Source: Bombyx mori | Lineage: Eukaryota > Arthropoda > Insecta > Lepidoptera > Bombycidae | Assembly (NCBI RefSeq): GCF_030269925.1 | Contig: NC_085116.1 | Span: 1,612,001 to 1,676,000 of the forward strand | Length of the DNA stretch: 64,000 nt | Direction of reading: 5' to 3' | Shown here: piece after piece, positions 10,745-21,200 of the stretch | Layout of the letters: every line of letters begins with the position of its first letter | Position numbering within the stretch: the stretch's first letter is position 1 | Position numbers and translations under genes: made by a program | The notes under the pieces: model-generated | Seen by the model: the letters and a program-made list of their open reading frames with translations, nothing else | Told to the model about the DNA's origin: nothing | The model's database searches: none

Positions 10745-11275
10745 AAATATCAACGGGTGAAAAACTGTTTGGTTTAAACGACATTTTTACAACTTGACAG
10801 GAGAGCCAAATAACATTTTACGTTTGGAAAAAAATATCGTAACAAAAAAAAAACTTCTTCAGCTATTTGAATGGAGTAAACTTAATTGAAGTTCAATTAA
10901 AAAACATCGAACTGTTGATACTAATCTCTATATAAAAAAATGAATTGCTGTTCGTCAGTCTCGTTAAAACTCGAGAACGGCTGGACCGATTTGGCTAATT
11001 TTGGTCTTGAATTATTTGTGGAAGTCCAGAGAAGGTTTAAAAGGTTGATAAATATGAAAATGCTCGGAATTAAATAAAAATAACAATTTTATTTTTCCTT
11101 TGATGTGTCCCCGTCGGACCGATTCCTTTGGTTTGTTTTATTTTATACAAAAGTTTAGGACTTTTATTTATCGATTGAGGCACTACGCAGTCTGCCGGGT
11201 CAGCTAGTAACGAATAAAACAGACCTTTAATTACAAAGAAAAATGCAGTGTATTAAGCGAAATGTCGCTTATATC
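10745..11275 (+). repeat. Unclassified interspersed repeat carrying a Helitron
   Basis: 10745-10924 plus 11208-11275 match pieces at 29429-29518, 57961-58085 and 38985-39115 (shared strings ACTTAATTGAAGTTCAATTA and CAGACCTTTAATTACAAAGA). The 38985 copy lacks the Helitron and so shows the empty site. No coding capacity is seen. Confidence 0.65.
10925..11207 (+). mobile_element. Non-autonomous Helitron, 283 bp
   Basis: Starts TC (TCTCTATATAAA), contains TGAATTGCTGTTCG and AACTCGAGAACGGCTGGACC, and ends CCGGGTCAGCTAG between A and T of the host, as Helitrons do (5' TC, 3' CTRR, A|T target). A related copy is at 15991-16282. Confidence 0.8.
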
Positions 11276-12030
11276 AAATAGTCTTTCACACCTTGATATG
11301 ATCTCTGGTTGTACAGGACACGTACGTGTTCACGAAAACAGTGAAGTAGTTATTCGAAACGTCGGAAGTAATATATTGACAATAAAAAACGTAAGATTAA
11401 ACCGTAGTAATGGTTTTTTTGAGCGATCGTTGTGACGAGGCTTAGGGGAGGCCTATTTCCAGCAGTGGCCGTTTGTGGGCTGATAAGAAATGGTTTTAAT
11501 TAAGTATTTTTAGTGTTCACACGCCGGACGTGCTCGCCGACCCCATTTCCACGTACTCACCCTTCATCGCACGTGCGAAATGAAATTCCCAACATTAGAA
11601 CCATCACATAAGGCATACCTGCTAATGGTTGATTAGATCAACACTAATGCTTTCCACAGATATCGCAACAACAAAACTTATAAATTATTTAATTTCACGG
11701 AGTCCAAAAAAAACAAAAACATTTATTTGAAAACTATGTTGTTTTATAATGTCGATAGACAAACAATCGTCAGAGCATAGGTCGCTATAGAAACCCAATA
11801 GATCTATCTGGACGACATCATTTCAAAATTATAAATGTTGATGATTATGTGTATAGATGATATTTATGACTGCGAGTAGTCATGTTTTCATGTTGCAATT
11901 AGACCTCATGTCTCAATGTAGGTGACGGTATTTAAGTTGTAATGTAGCTCATTCATCTTTTATCTATAAGCAATAAAAACATCCCAAAAATGGCTAAAGC
12001 GCTTTATATGACATTTCACACAAAAACAGT
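11276..12030. other. Mostly unannotated; tiny RTE-like LINE end near 11445-11485
   Basis: The frame TTA GGG GAG GCC TAT reads LGEAYFQQWPFVG then stop, the same terminal motif as the LINE end at 54982-55110. The rest has no recognisable feature. Confidence 0.45.
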
Positions 12031-12039
12031 TATACCTGG

Positions 12040-12310
12040 ATACTTTTTATTGTGGTGGAAAGTAGCCCCAGTGATTGACAAGTTAAAGAGCAGACGGTTA
12101 GTGTGGTATGGACATGTGATGCGTAGAGAGGAGATGCATGTGACTAGGAGATGTATGGAAACGGTAGTGCAAGGTAGAGGGGGAAGAGGTCGACCGAAGA
12201 AGACATGGATGGAGTGTGTGAATGACGATATGAGAGAAAGAAGAGTGATACAAGAAAATGGGACAGGAAAATTCGCCATGCCGATCCCACCTAGTGGGAT
12301 ACGATAGAGA
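12040..12310 (+). mobile_element. RTE-like LINE 3' end (copy 2, longest)
   Basis: Open frame (11990-12307) reads VIDKLKSRRLVWYGHVMRRE, then GRGRPKKTWMECVNDDMRER, the carboxy end of a LINE polymerase. It then skips about 40 codon positions relative to the 178 and 59.9-kb copies and ends at the ATCCCAC-CTA-GTGGGAT hairpin (about 12285-12301). 5'-truncated, with no valid start of its own. Confidence 0.8.
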
Positions 12311-12480
12311 CCAAATAGACTTTTAGTGTGCTAAATGACATGGTCCGGGCCACGCCTGGTCAATCTGCTGCAGTAAATACGACCACTACAACGAGAAAAC
12401 AGTGGATCTACAATACGACTAGTAGCTTATAGACCAGATAGTGACACAAACAAGTCTTTGTGCCAAAAAAGTGTAACATG

Positions 12481-12658
12481 TTTGGGAATATACGACGAAA
12501 GGAAGATCTTCCACCGAGCGGATGATATTGCTCGGTAGACCGACGGTCCGAATGTTGTTGTTCGGAACTTGTATATATGCGCTTTATCTTGAAAATTTCG
12601 TAAGCGAGATTCAGGCATCTGTCAATTATCTTGCGTTGTATGATGGCTACCCGCCACA
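12481..12658 (-). repeat. 3' LTR of the compact element
   Basis: 178 bp; differs from the other LTR by one base (GAAAATTTCG here, GAAAATGTCG there). Confidence 0.85.
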
Positions 12659-12730
12659 TCACTCCCCTCCGAGACTGAAGGTCGTGTCATTTTTAGTTAG
12701 CGTTGTCCGTGCTGAGATTAGCTTGCAAGG

Positions 12731-13030
12731 GCCAGTGCTGCTCGAAGCCTGCGGTGAGTCGAGGCTGAGCTTGAATGCTGCGTGCGTGTTGCCAGTGCTG
12801 CTCGAAGTCTGCGGTGAGTCGAGACTGAGCTTGAATGCTGCGTGCGTGTCGCCAGTGCTGCTCGAAGTCTGCGGTGAGTCGAGACTGAGCTTGAATGCTG
12901 CGTGCGTGTCGCCAGTGCTGCTCGAAGTCTGCGGTGAGTCGAGACTGAGCTTGAATGCTGCGTGCGTGTCGCCAGTGCTGCTCGAAGTCTGCGGTGAGTC
13001 GAGACTGAGCTTGAACGTTGCGTGCGTGTC
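12731..13030 (-). repeat. Five tandem 60-bp repeats inside the compact LTR element
   Basis: Unit starting CCAGTGCTGCTCGAAG repeats at exact 60-bp period. The three middle copies are near-identical; first and last carry a few substitutions. Because 60 is divisible by 3, frames stay open on both strands: 12659-13231 minus (sense strand of the element; 190 codons, repeating AFKLSLDSPQTSSSTGDTHA) and 12522-13076 plus. The sense frame could be a degenerate Gag-like remnant but shows no zinc knuckle or other motif, and translation is not supported. Confidence 0.9.
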
Positions 13031-13298
13031 GTGCGTAGTCCATGTGATGCAGAGCTGCCACGCCGGAGATGTGTGACCCCAAGCGTTAATGATCCGGTCG
13101 TGGGCTGCGATGAACTGTAGCGGCGTGATGAGGCAGTGAAGTTGCGTGCCGTAGGACCAGGAAGCGCGGTGAGTCGGCTGCGATGGTCCTGTTGAGGCTG
13201 CGGTGCTGGCTTGCTGTGGGACGACTGTCAATGACGTGCTTTTATCTGCGAGAATGCGGGGATTGTGGTAGCCGGAGTTCTTGATGCGCTGAAGATGA

Positions 13299-13338
13299 AT
13301 CAGAAGGTTGCGTTGTTCACATCACGTCGGGGTCACCA
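13299..13338 (-). other. Extended primer-binding site, tRNA-Trp type
   Basis: Read on the minus strand from 13338, TGGTGACCCCGACGTGAT is an 18-nt PBS complementary to the 3' end of tRNA-Trp (from memory). Complementarity continues through the T arm and variable region to 13299 with one substitution, at 13320 (G for T on the sense strand), and one extra base near 13314. The substituted base pairs with tRNA position 58. Confidence 0.75.
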
Positions 13339-13339
13339 G

Positions 13340-13517
13340 TTTGGGAATATACGACGAAAGGAAGATCTTCCACCGAGCGGATGATATTGCTCGGTAGACC
13401 GACGGTCCGAATGTTGTTGTTCGGAACTTGTATATATGCGCTTTATCTTGAAAATGTCGTAAGCGAGATTCAGGCATCTGTCAATTATCTTGCGTTGTAT
13501 GATGGCTACCCGCCACA
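13340..13517 (-). repeat. 5' LTR of the compact element
   Basis: 178 bp; a one-base spacer (13339) separates it from the primer-binding site at 13338. Confidence 0.85.
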
Positions 13518-13538
13518 CATGTTTCATTTATTCTGAAA

Positions 13539-14000
13539 TCTATATATTAATACGTGAAGCAAAAAATTTGTACCCCTTTTTACGAAAATTGCGCGGACGG
13601 AGGAGTATGAAATTTGCCACACTTATAGAGAGTATAGGGAAGGAGTGCCCAATGCTAATATTTTTTTTAAATAATGCATAACAGATACATTAAATCGATA
13701 AAGAAAACATTACACACACTACCATGTATTTGACATACACATTACAATGTATTTGACACACACACGCATGCATATTATTTGTTTATTGTCAAACTTTTCT
13801 TATTGCATAAAGTCTATGGTCAAATTGAGAATAGATTAATTATTGTTTGTCTTTGTTAATATTTGTCTAAAGTGTAGGCTTGGCGAAATCTGTGATAATA
13901 CAAGTATAATAAATAGTCTTTGACAATAGAACCATAATAATTTTCAAACTTATAATTTCAATTAATTATAGTCTAATTTCGACTACTGCGGGTACACTAA
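13539..14000 (+). mobile_element. Non-autonomous Helitron, second family, 462 bp
   Basis: Begins TCTATATATTAATACGTGAA after A and ends CTAA before T. Near the 3' end the hairpin-forming TAGTC...GACTA lies just inside the terminus. Relatives: 17734-18153 and 29519-29940. Confidence 0.8.
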
Positions 14001-15207
14001 TACAAACAATTTTTTCAAACATAACTCTGACTGGGAATCGAAACAAAATCTAGAAGCAAGAGTGACCGGCCTCTGGAGTTTGTAGTCCAGCCAAGCGACC
14101 GTCTTCAAGTGAACTGAAAATGATTTTGTAAATAAACCGCTGGCTACGTAATTAACATTAAATTTAAATAGCAAACAAATAAATCATACAACACGTCGAG
14201 ATGGACATCGGAACGCGAAGAATAAAAACTAATCTAATTATAATAGGGAGCGCTGACGACGACGGTCAAAGCGACGGTTACCGTCGCGTTCCGTCACGTT
14301 GTCGCCTTTGTTTACGGCTGCTTTACATTATAATATAAAACATTTTATACTTCAACTAACCCCTGTTCTAATATGCTTGTGTGGTATATTGGGAATACGT
14401 TATGCCAAGTCACGTGTTCTGATGTCTGATTCTCAATTGTATAACCGATATACCACCCTTTAAGCTGGAACGTATAATGACTATTCCGTGTGACTGAGCG
14501 ACAATAAAAGTCAAGGTAGTAGTACTTACCCATGTGGGTTTATGATATTCGTTAGAATCAACATTTTATATTTGTATCCATTTAAGATACATAAAAATGA
14601 TCACCTAATTTTGCCATAAGTAAGTATAATAAAAAAAACCCTATTGTCTCAATCACATTACTGTATTATTAGTTTAATACATCAATACGTTTGGAGCACA
14701 TCGCAGTTTTAACGTATAGTATATAAAATATATCAATTAAAACTGAGTGACGGGCGCCATGTTGTTTTTAAAAATGATGACGTCAGCAATCTTGCAATTC
14801 TCTTCATTATTATCATTGCCTTCCACAGTGACAGTAATTAAACCTTACTTTTCCAAAAAAAATCCTAACTTTTTTTCATGATTGACGGATCACTGATGGC
14901 CCGGAGGCCTTTCCAGTTTCACCAGGACAGGTGATTCGGGTACTCAAGCCGAAATACTCGTAATTATAGTGAGATGTAGGGGTAGTTTGTTCATCAATTC
15001 TCTTGGACGCAGTCTTATACAATTTTTTACACGCACTTATAATAGTTATCCAACAATTTGAAGTTGATTAACCAGTCTTAGTTAACTGTTGCGCCGATAT
15101 ATCGTATATTAATATACATCTGGGTCGATCTTTTGTATCTTTTTCACAAGCTTGATTCGGTCACTTCTGAATAACCGATTTAGTATTGCGCAATCAGCGA
15201 ATTCATT
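14001..15207. other. Mostly unannotated; short retroposon trace 14893-14950
   Basis: 14893-14950 (GGCCCGGAGGCCTTTCCAG, CACCAGGACAGGTG) is the reverse of part of the retroposon at 50760-50820. A CRE-like TGACGTCA lies near 14778. No gene is evident. Confidence 0.4.
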
Positions 15208-15650
15208 GAAGTCGTCGTGGCCTAAAGGATAAGACGTCCGGTGCATTCGTATGTAGCAATGCACCGGTGTTCGAATCCCGCAGGCGGGTACCAATTTTTC
15301 TAATGAAATACTTACTCAACAAATGTTCACGATTGACTTCCACAGTGAAGGAATACCATCGTGTAATAAAAATCAAACCCGCAAAAATTATAATTTGCGT
15401 AATCACTGGTGGTAGGACCTCTTGAGAGTCCGCACGGGTAGGTACCACCACCCCGCCTATATCCGCCGTGAAGCAGTAATGCGTTTCGGTTCGAAGGGTG
15501 GGGGTAGCCGTTGTAACTATACTGAGACCTTAGAACTTATATCTCGAGGTGGGTGGCGCATTTACGTTGTAGACGTCTATGGGCTCCAGTAACCACTTAA
15601 CACCAAGTGGGCTGTGAGCTCGTCCATCCATCAAAAGCAATAAATAAAAA
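15208..15650 (+). mobile_element. Bm1: Complete Bm1 SINE
   Basis: tRNA-like head with A box TGGCCTAAAGG (15218-15228) and B box GGTGTTCGAATCCC (15266-15279), middle section CAAACCCGCAAAAATTATAA, then the conserved tail and A-rich end. Pol III would transcribe from this internal promoter; mobilisation needs a LINE polymerase in trans. Confidence 0.92.
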
Positions 15651-15990
15651 ATTCAAGTTTCGTTTTTTCTCCTCTCTTTAACGTCACGCACGCACAATAT
15701 ATTCCTGAGATCTGTCCTAGTTTGAATATACTCAAATTGGGTCCTTTCATGCGCCGGGTCAGTGATCCGCATCTACTATCAACAGAATAATAGAGATTAA
15801 TCTTTAATTTAAATGCTGCTTCGGACAAAGAGACCCAAAAAACGGGTAACGCATCTGTGATGCATTGGAAACGTATCTCTAGCTTGGTATTGTCGACGAC
15901 AATTATTATTCAACTATTTAATTTTTATAGTTGTAGAGAACGTTATCTTACAGAGATGATAAAAGATGATGAAAAATCTAATCTTCTTCT

Positions 15991-16282
15991 TCTATAGATA
16001 TATATAAAAATGAATTGCTGTTCGTTAGTCTCGCTAAAACTCGAGAACGGCTGGACCGGTGTGGCTGATTTTGGTGTTGACTTATTTGTAGAAGTCCAGA
16101 GAAGGTTTAAAAGGTATATAAATATGAAAATTTTCGGAATTAAATAAAATAACAATTTTGTTTTTCCTTTGATGTGTCCCCCGTCGAATGGATTCGTTTT
16201 GTTTGTTTTAGTTTATTTTATAGAAAACTTTAGGTCTTTTATTTATCGATTGAGGCACTACGAAGTCTGTCGGGTCAGCTAA
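15991..16282 (+). mobile_element. Non-autonomous Helitron, first family
   Basis: TCTATAGATATATATAAAAA start, the shared AACTCGAGAACGGCTGGACC block, and a GGGTCAGCTAA end before T. Colinear with the copy at 10925-11207. Confidence 0.75.
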
Positions 16283-16744
16283 TCTTATTATACAAATTAT
16301 ACAAAAATCGGATTTTTCTCTAAATTACTATCGGCGCTTTGCCCAAATGCATCGGCGATGTTCACTATTTGAAAATCACGTAGAAATACAAGTCTTGGAA
16401 CTAGCATAATATGTACAGTCAAAAATATTACAGAACTAAAGTCGTGACTAAACATTTGGCGCTTGGAGAGCATCTGTCTTGCATGTCCATTTGAATGCAT
16501 AGCACATAATGAATTGGTTTATGAACATCGGAATTCTATTATAGGTGCTTCCTTGTGAACCTAGCGTATATAAATATGCGTTTAAATACTCACTGCGACA
16601 GCTCGGAGATGTGAAAGGAACTTGACCTTGGCCACAAGAAATGTCTTCAGGTCATTAAGTTAAATATTATTTACTAGTTTAACCCGGTCTGGTCTAATTT
16701 TGGGATTAAGTTAGCCAGATGAGCAGCAAGAAGCAGATGCTTTT
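16283..16744. other. No feature seen
   Basis: No coding signal or known repeat. Confidence 0.35.
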
Positions 16745-16990
16745 TTTATTTTTATTAGAACAAATTACGCACGGTCATCCGTTCTGAAATTAGGATTCCC
16801 TGCATCTCATAGATACCAGAGACTAACATAAATATGTTTTAAAAATATACATAATATATAGATAATAAACTTCCAGACAAAGAGGAAACAAATTTATTCA
16901 TCACACGAATACTTGCCCGGTGTGGGAATCGAACCCGCGACCCTCGGCCCAACAGTCAGGCCCGCTAACTACTGCACCATCGAGTCAGTT
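16745..16990 (-). mobile_element. tRNA-derived SINE, second family, minus strand
   Basis: The minus strand begins ACTGACTCGATGGTGCAGTA (A-box region) and has GGGTTCGATTCCCACACCGG (B box, about 16917-16936), then the family body with CTCTGGTATCTATGAG and a T-rich terminus at 16741. It resembles a tRNA 5' half and T arm but has no acceptor pairing. Confidence 0.75.
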
Positions 16991-17278
16991 CGCCTGAATT
17001 GATTGTAACGAGGTAGCCTAGATGACTCTTTCAAAAATAATCTATTTAGAGTGGATTGAAAGTCAATAGAACCACTAAATAACATGACATTACGCATCGT
17101 TCAATGCCATTTTGTAATATTCAACCCAATCAGTGTACGATTTAAGAAAGCTAGGTCACATAAAGCGAAAGGATATTGTACCTATTGAAGAATTTTATTT
17201 ATACGCTGCGTCTTCGAACAGTTCAAAGGTAAACAGTTGACGGGAATAGTAATGGTTTAATTTTATACCCCTACTCTT

Positions 17279-17425
17279 TAGCTTTTCGAGCTATTCCAAC
17301 TACGCTGTGTCTGGTAGATGACGTCACAGGGCTCAATCTGATAAGAGCTGCTAACATTAATGCTAACACAAGAGTAGTACTTCGCAGTGAGTACGTCCAC
17401 CCATCTAAGCAATAAAAAAATAAAA
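17279..17425 (-). mobile_element. Chimera of family C retroposon and Bm1 terminus
   Basis: A degenerate family C stretch (AGAGCTGCTAACATTAATGC) is fused at about 17390 directly to the last 30 bp of plus-strand Bm1 (GTCCACCCATCTAAGCAATA). The join may be a template switch during reverse transcription. Confidence 0.5.
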
Positions 17426-17477
17426 TAAAATAATTATCCTTAATAGGAGAATATAAGAAAATCACGTTAAAACTGTA

Positions 17478-17690
17478 CTTTTTTCCCTACCTAATCGCTG
17501 GTAGCCTAAAGGGCTATTTCAGCTACGCCCAGACGGGTAGGTGAGCTCACGGGCTCGACCTGAGAGAATTTGCTAACACTAGCCCTAGCAAGAGCACTGC
17601 TTCACAGAGTCTACCACCGGATCGGAATCGCGAAGATCCGGCGAGAAACTCAGTGGGCTAAAACTGTACGTATTACGGCTTCCGCTAAGC
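17478..17690 (-). mobile_element. Family C retroposon 3' end
   Basis: T-rich start, CCTACCTAATCGCTGGTAGC through AAACTCAGTGGGC; close to the family consensus. Confidence 0.75.
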
Positions 17691-17733
17691 CAGCTGACGC
17701 TTAAACTCAGCTATTGATTCAGACAAATATTTA

Positions 17734-18153
17734 TCTATATATTAATACGTGAAGCAAAAACTTCGTATCCCGTTTTACGAAAATGGCGCGGACGGAGGAG
17801 TATGAAATTTTCCACACTTATAGAGAATATAGAGAAGAAGTGCACAAAGCTAATATTTTTTTTAAATAATGCACAAAAGATACATTAAATCAATAAAGAA
17901 AACATTACACACACTACATACCATGTATTTGACGCACAAACGCATGCATACTATTTATTGTCAAACTTTTGTTCTTGACGTCTGTTGTCAAATTGAAAAT
18001 AGATTAAATATTGTTTGTCTTTGTTAATATATTTTTTTTTGTGTAGTCTTGGGGAAATTTGTGATTATAGAAGTATAAAATACAATCATAATAGTGTACA
18101 AACTGACAATTCAATTAATTATAGTCGAATTTCGACTACAGCGGGACCTCTAG
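17734..18153 (+). mobile_element. Non-autonomous Helitron, second family, 420 bp
   Basis: Starts TCTATATATTAATACGTGAA after A and ends GGGACCTCTAG before T. The subterminal palindrome TAGTCGAA...TTCGACTA (about 18122-18138) is the expected 3' Helitron hairpin. Confidence 0.85.
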
Positions 18154-18960
18154 TATTTATAATTGGCTTAGCAAAATGTTTTCCGTGACACAAATATGTC
18201 GCGTGCTGTTGTTGAAACAAAGCGAGGGGCGATCCCGGAGCTCCACACTATAGAATTAAGTAGTGAGAATTAAGTGATATTTGCGAAATTAAAATTATCC
18301 TCTTGTTATAAACTAGCACAACCAACACACACACACACAAACTACGCAATAGCGAACTATAAATTATTTATTTCCATTCAAAACACGTTGCCACCCCTTT
18401 CGTTAAATTCCCATTACAATAATAATAGACAAACACACAAGGGAAATATGATGCCCTACAGTAAAACTCAATTTACACGGTGATCCTTAATCTATTCACC
18501 CGCTTTTTTTTTGGATTAAACTTGATATTTTATTGAGGAATGAAAGAAAAGTTTTTATAAGAATTTTTTGAAGCGTTCGCTGATCTATCTTTTTATTTCC
18601 ATCCGATCGCTACCAAGCTCACAGGAACACACACTGAACCAATCTGAAGATTTCCCGAAATCTTCATCGAAATCAGTCCAGCCGCTTCGGGAGTCTAAGG
18701 GAACATATGGATGTGTGTTTATTCCAACACGGCTTATATACAGACATGGATTTTAATATATAAGCCTTTATACGTTAAACAATATTGGAACAATAAGTAT
18801 TGTTTTCTCTTAGTAACCTTAAGGTCGTTTATAAGTTGTTCAATATACGGTCACCCATAGGCATAGCTTAGATTAAAGTAACACTAAATCAGCTATACTT
18901 CACTTTCCATTGTGATGTTTTATAGCAAATATTATGCAGCTTACTCCGGAATACCCTAAC
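18154..18960. other. Mostly unannotated
   Basis: (CA)n at about 18315-18328. A possible transposon terminus near 18660-18720 (CAGTCCAGCCGCTTCGGGAG) has no second copy here. Confidence 0.35.
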
Positions 18961-19300
18961 TTTTTATTTTTTATTTCCCTACCTCTGCTGATAGCCTTGA
19001 GAGTCTATTTCAGCTTCTTGACGTATAGGTGAGCTCACGGGGCTCAAATCGGGCGTGTTGCTAGCACTGGCCCTAGCAAGAGCGAGCAGTGCTTCGCAGA
19101 ATCTACCGCCGGATCGGAAACGCGACCCACTGAATAGATCCGGCGAGAAACTCAGTGGGCTGTGTCTATGGGTTAATTTACTCGTCGAGTCCTTCGCCGC
19201 AAGCGACGGATTCGACGAGAACGGTGACCGGTGCTTGTGGTACGTAAAAGCACCGTTAATGGATCGAGAGGATCCGTAATGACGTGTTTAGGGCTACGTC
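18961..19300 (-). mobile_element. Longest family C retroposon copy
   Basis: Extends past CTCAGTGGGCTGTGTCTATG into GACGAGAACGGTGACCGGTG and AAAAGCACCGTTAATGG, showing that the 20.6- and 21.1-kb pieces were once contiguous. No reverse-transcriptase motif is included, so this is 3' UTR. Confidence 0.7.
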
Positions 19301-20598
19301 GACATATCCTAACCGTGAGAATCCCTGAATTCAGTACATGCATATGGACCACACACACATGGTAGCTCGTAAAATGCACAAAAACAAATGCAACTGCGGG
19401 ATCATTTGTCTACACAATACGTACGTTTTTGTCTCATAAAACAATAGAGTTTCTTAATGGCATTTTTTACCGCGTATTTAAAACGCCGCGTCAAAGTTTT
19501 TCTTACGTCATTCGGATTATTTAAAATGGAATTAATACTAAACCTCTCAGATACCTACGTCGGTATTATTATCGATTAACGATATAATATTTTTTGCCTG
19601 GACGAACCACAGAAAATTTGATTCCGACTTATTTTAGATGCTTTTTTTTTGTAAATATTGTTATAAATTCAATGCTGTTTGATTACTGCTGATAAAGAAT
19701 GCATAACATATGTACTAACATGTAGTATTCGTGATAGCATTTCACAACTTATTTTTCATTCTGACATCCAAGATCTTACAATCTTAAATCTGCGGCATCA
19801 AGCGCGCTAGTATGTCATATTATTATGGATGATTTTATTGTGTATATATTATATATTTTGTATACATCGACCAAAAACAAAAGATACATGTGAGAAAAAC
19901 TACAAATTCTTTCTTCCATACGGCTCTCTAGCATTTCGATATCCTAGTGGAAGAATTGTGATTTGACAATTTCAAAAGCCTGATCAAAGGTGATTTTTGA
20001 ACGTTAATGATGATTTTCGTACTATAAAATTGAGACTTACTCATAATCATTTAACATCCTTTAACACCAGATGACCTGTAAGCTCGTCCATCCAATTAAA
20101 CAATTTAAAAAAAAAGAATTATAATGTTATGAAAACTTTCAATTTTGCAAATATTCATAAAAATAAGTCAATCCATAATAATATCAATCAGATGAACGTA
20201 ATAGCTGCGAAGCATTAGAGAAGATTCACTTAGGCGTAGACAAATATAAAAACTTTTTCGCAGCTAAAAATAGACGCGTTTATATAACGCCAGTGCGTAT
20301 CATACAAACCAACCACCCTTCAGTTTTTGTATCGTAAAACAATAATGGCCGCACAAATTGTCCTACAATAGCACAACGACATACGAAGCACACGTGTTGG
20401 ACATGTTCGCGACACATTTCGTATTCGGACTAAAACTAATATGTTAAATGAAGAATAAATTGTTATTTTAGTATTATTACGTTTTTGAGTTCCTTGGTAG
20501 ATCAATGTAAGGGCATGTAAATTTTAACTACCAGTCCTATCACTGCTGGTCGACGTATATTTCTTCTGAAGTCACATCGAAAAAGTATGGCGTCAACT
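19301..20598. other. No feature seen
   Basis: AT-rich; a short Bm1-terminus trace (TAAGCTCGTCCATCC) near 20080. Nothing else recognised. Confidence 0.35.
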
Positions 20599-21200
20599 TT
20601 TTTTGCCCACCTATTCGCTGGTAGCCTTAGAGGACGCCCTGACGGGTAGGTGAGATCGCGGGCTCAACCTGAGAGAATTTGCTAACACTAGCCCTAGCCA
20701 GAGCAGTGTTACGCTAGAGCAGTGCTAGAATCTACCACCGGATCGGAATCACGACTCACTGAGAAGATCCGGCAAAAAACTCAATGGGCTGTGTCTAGGG
20801 ATGTTTGCAGACGCGCACATAGATTGTTTTTACGCTACCATGCGTAAGAGGTGTGCATCTCTGGTAAGCAGAGTGAGGGCCAGCTCCAACAGTTTCCTGA
20901 GCATGATCGCAAGCAGGCTGGACTGTGTATACATGAGTCGCTGTGGTGCCATCTCCCATGGGATGTTACCACAGTAATTCATTGTGATGTAAATATAACT
21001 ACTAACATAGGTCTAAGTCTTATTAACAATTTATATGAGTCATGGTTACTTGCAATAAAAACATTATTATTATTATTATGGGCTAGGTAGTTCGACGAGG
21101 ACGGTGACCGGTGCTTGAGGGGCCTAAAAGCACCGAGAGTGAATCCGGGAGATCCGACAAGACACGTTTCTGGCGACGGCGGCTTTACGTTGCCCCGTCG
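20599..21200 (-). mobile_element. Family C retroposon split by another LINE end
   Basis: 20599-20795 is the family C terminus (an internal CTAGAGCAGTG duplication is visible near 20710-20730). The matching upstream part resumes at about 21085 (GACGAGGACGGTGACCGGTG). The 290 bp between is a different LINE fragment. Confidence 0.65.
20796..21083 (+). mobile_element. LINE polymerase C-terminal fragment with (ATT)n tail
   Basis: Frame from 20816 reads ATMRKRCASLVSRVRASSNS, then CVYMSRCGAISHGML and stop. This is the carboxy end typical of CR1/RTE-like LINEs. It ends with ATAAAAACATTATTATT... at about 21055-21080. Confidence 0.6.

Larger units (their letters stand above)
12481..13517 (-). mobile_element. 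Compact LTR retrotransposon (TRIM-like), 1037 bp
   Basis: Two 178-bp LTRs (12481-12658 and 13340-13517) differ at one base. CATG flanks both sides (12477-12480, 13518-13521). On the minus strand the LTR begins TGTGGCGGG and ends CCCAAA; a primer-binding site follows at once (13338 downward), and a purine run GGAGGGGAG precedes the other LTR. The internal part is only about 680 bp, with no protease, RT or integrase, and is dominated by five 60-bp repeats. It is therefore non-autonomous. LTR near-identity indicates recent insertion. Confidence 0.85.

Noticed and set aside
12731..13030. Regular direct repeats suggesting a CRISPR-like array
   Set aside because: Units are contiguous 60-mers without spacers, lie between LTRs, and the genome is eukaryotic.
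12522..13076. 184-codon plus-strand ORF
   Set aside because: Antisense to the element; open only because the 60-bp period is a multiple of three.
16905..16990. Possible tRNA genes in SINE heads (also 15208, 40258, 52502)
   Set aside because: A and B boxes are present but acceptor and anticodon stems do not form and SINE bodies follow.
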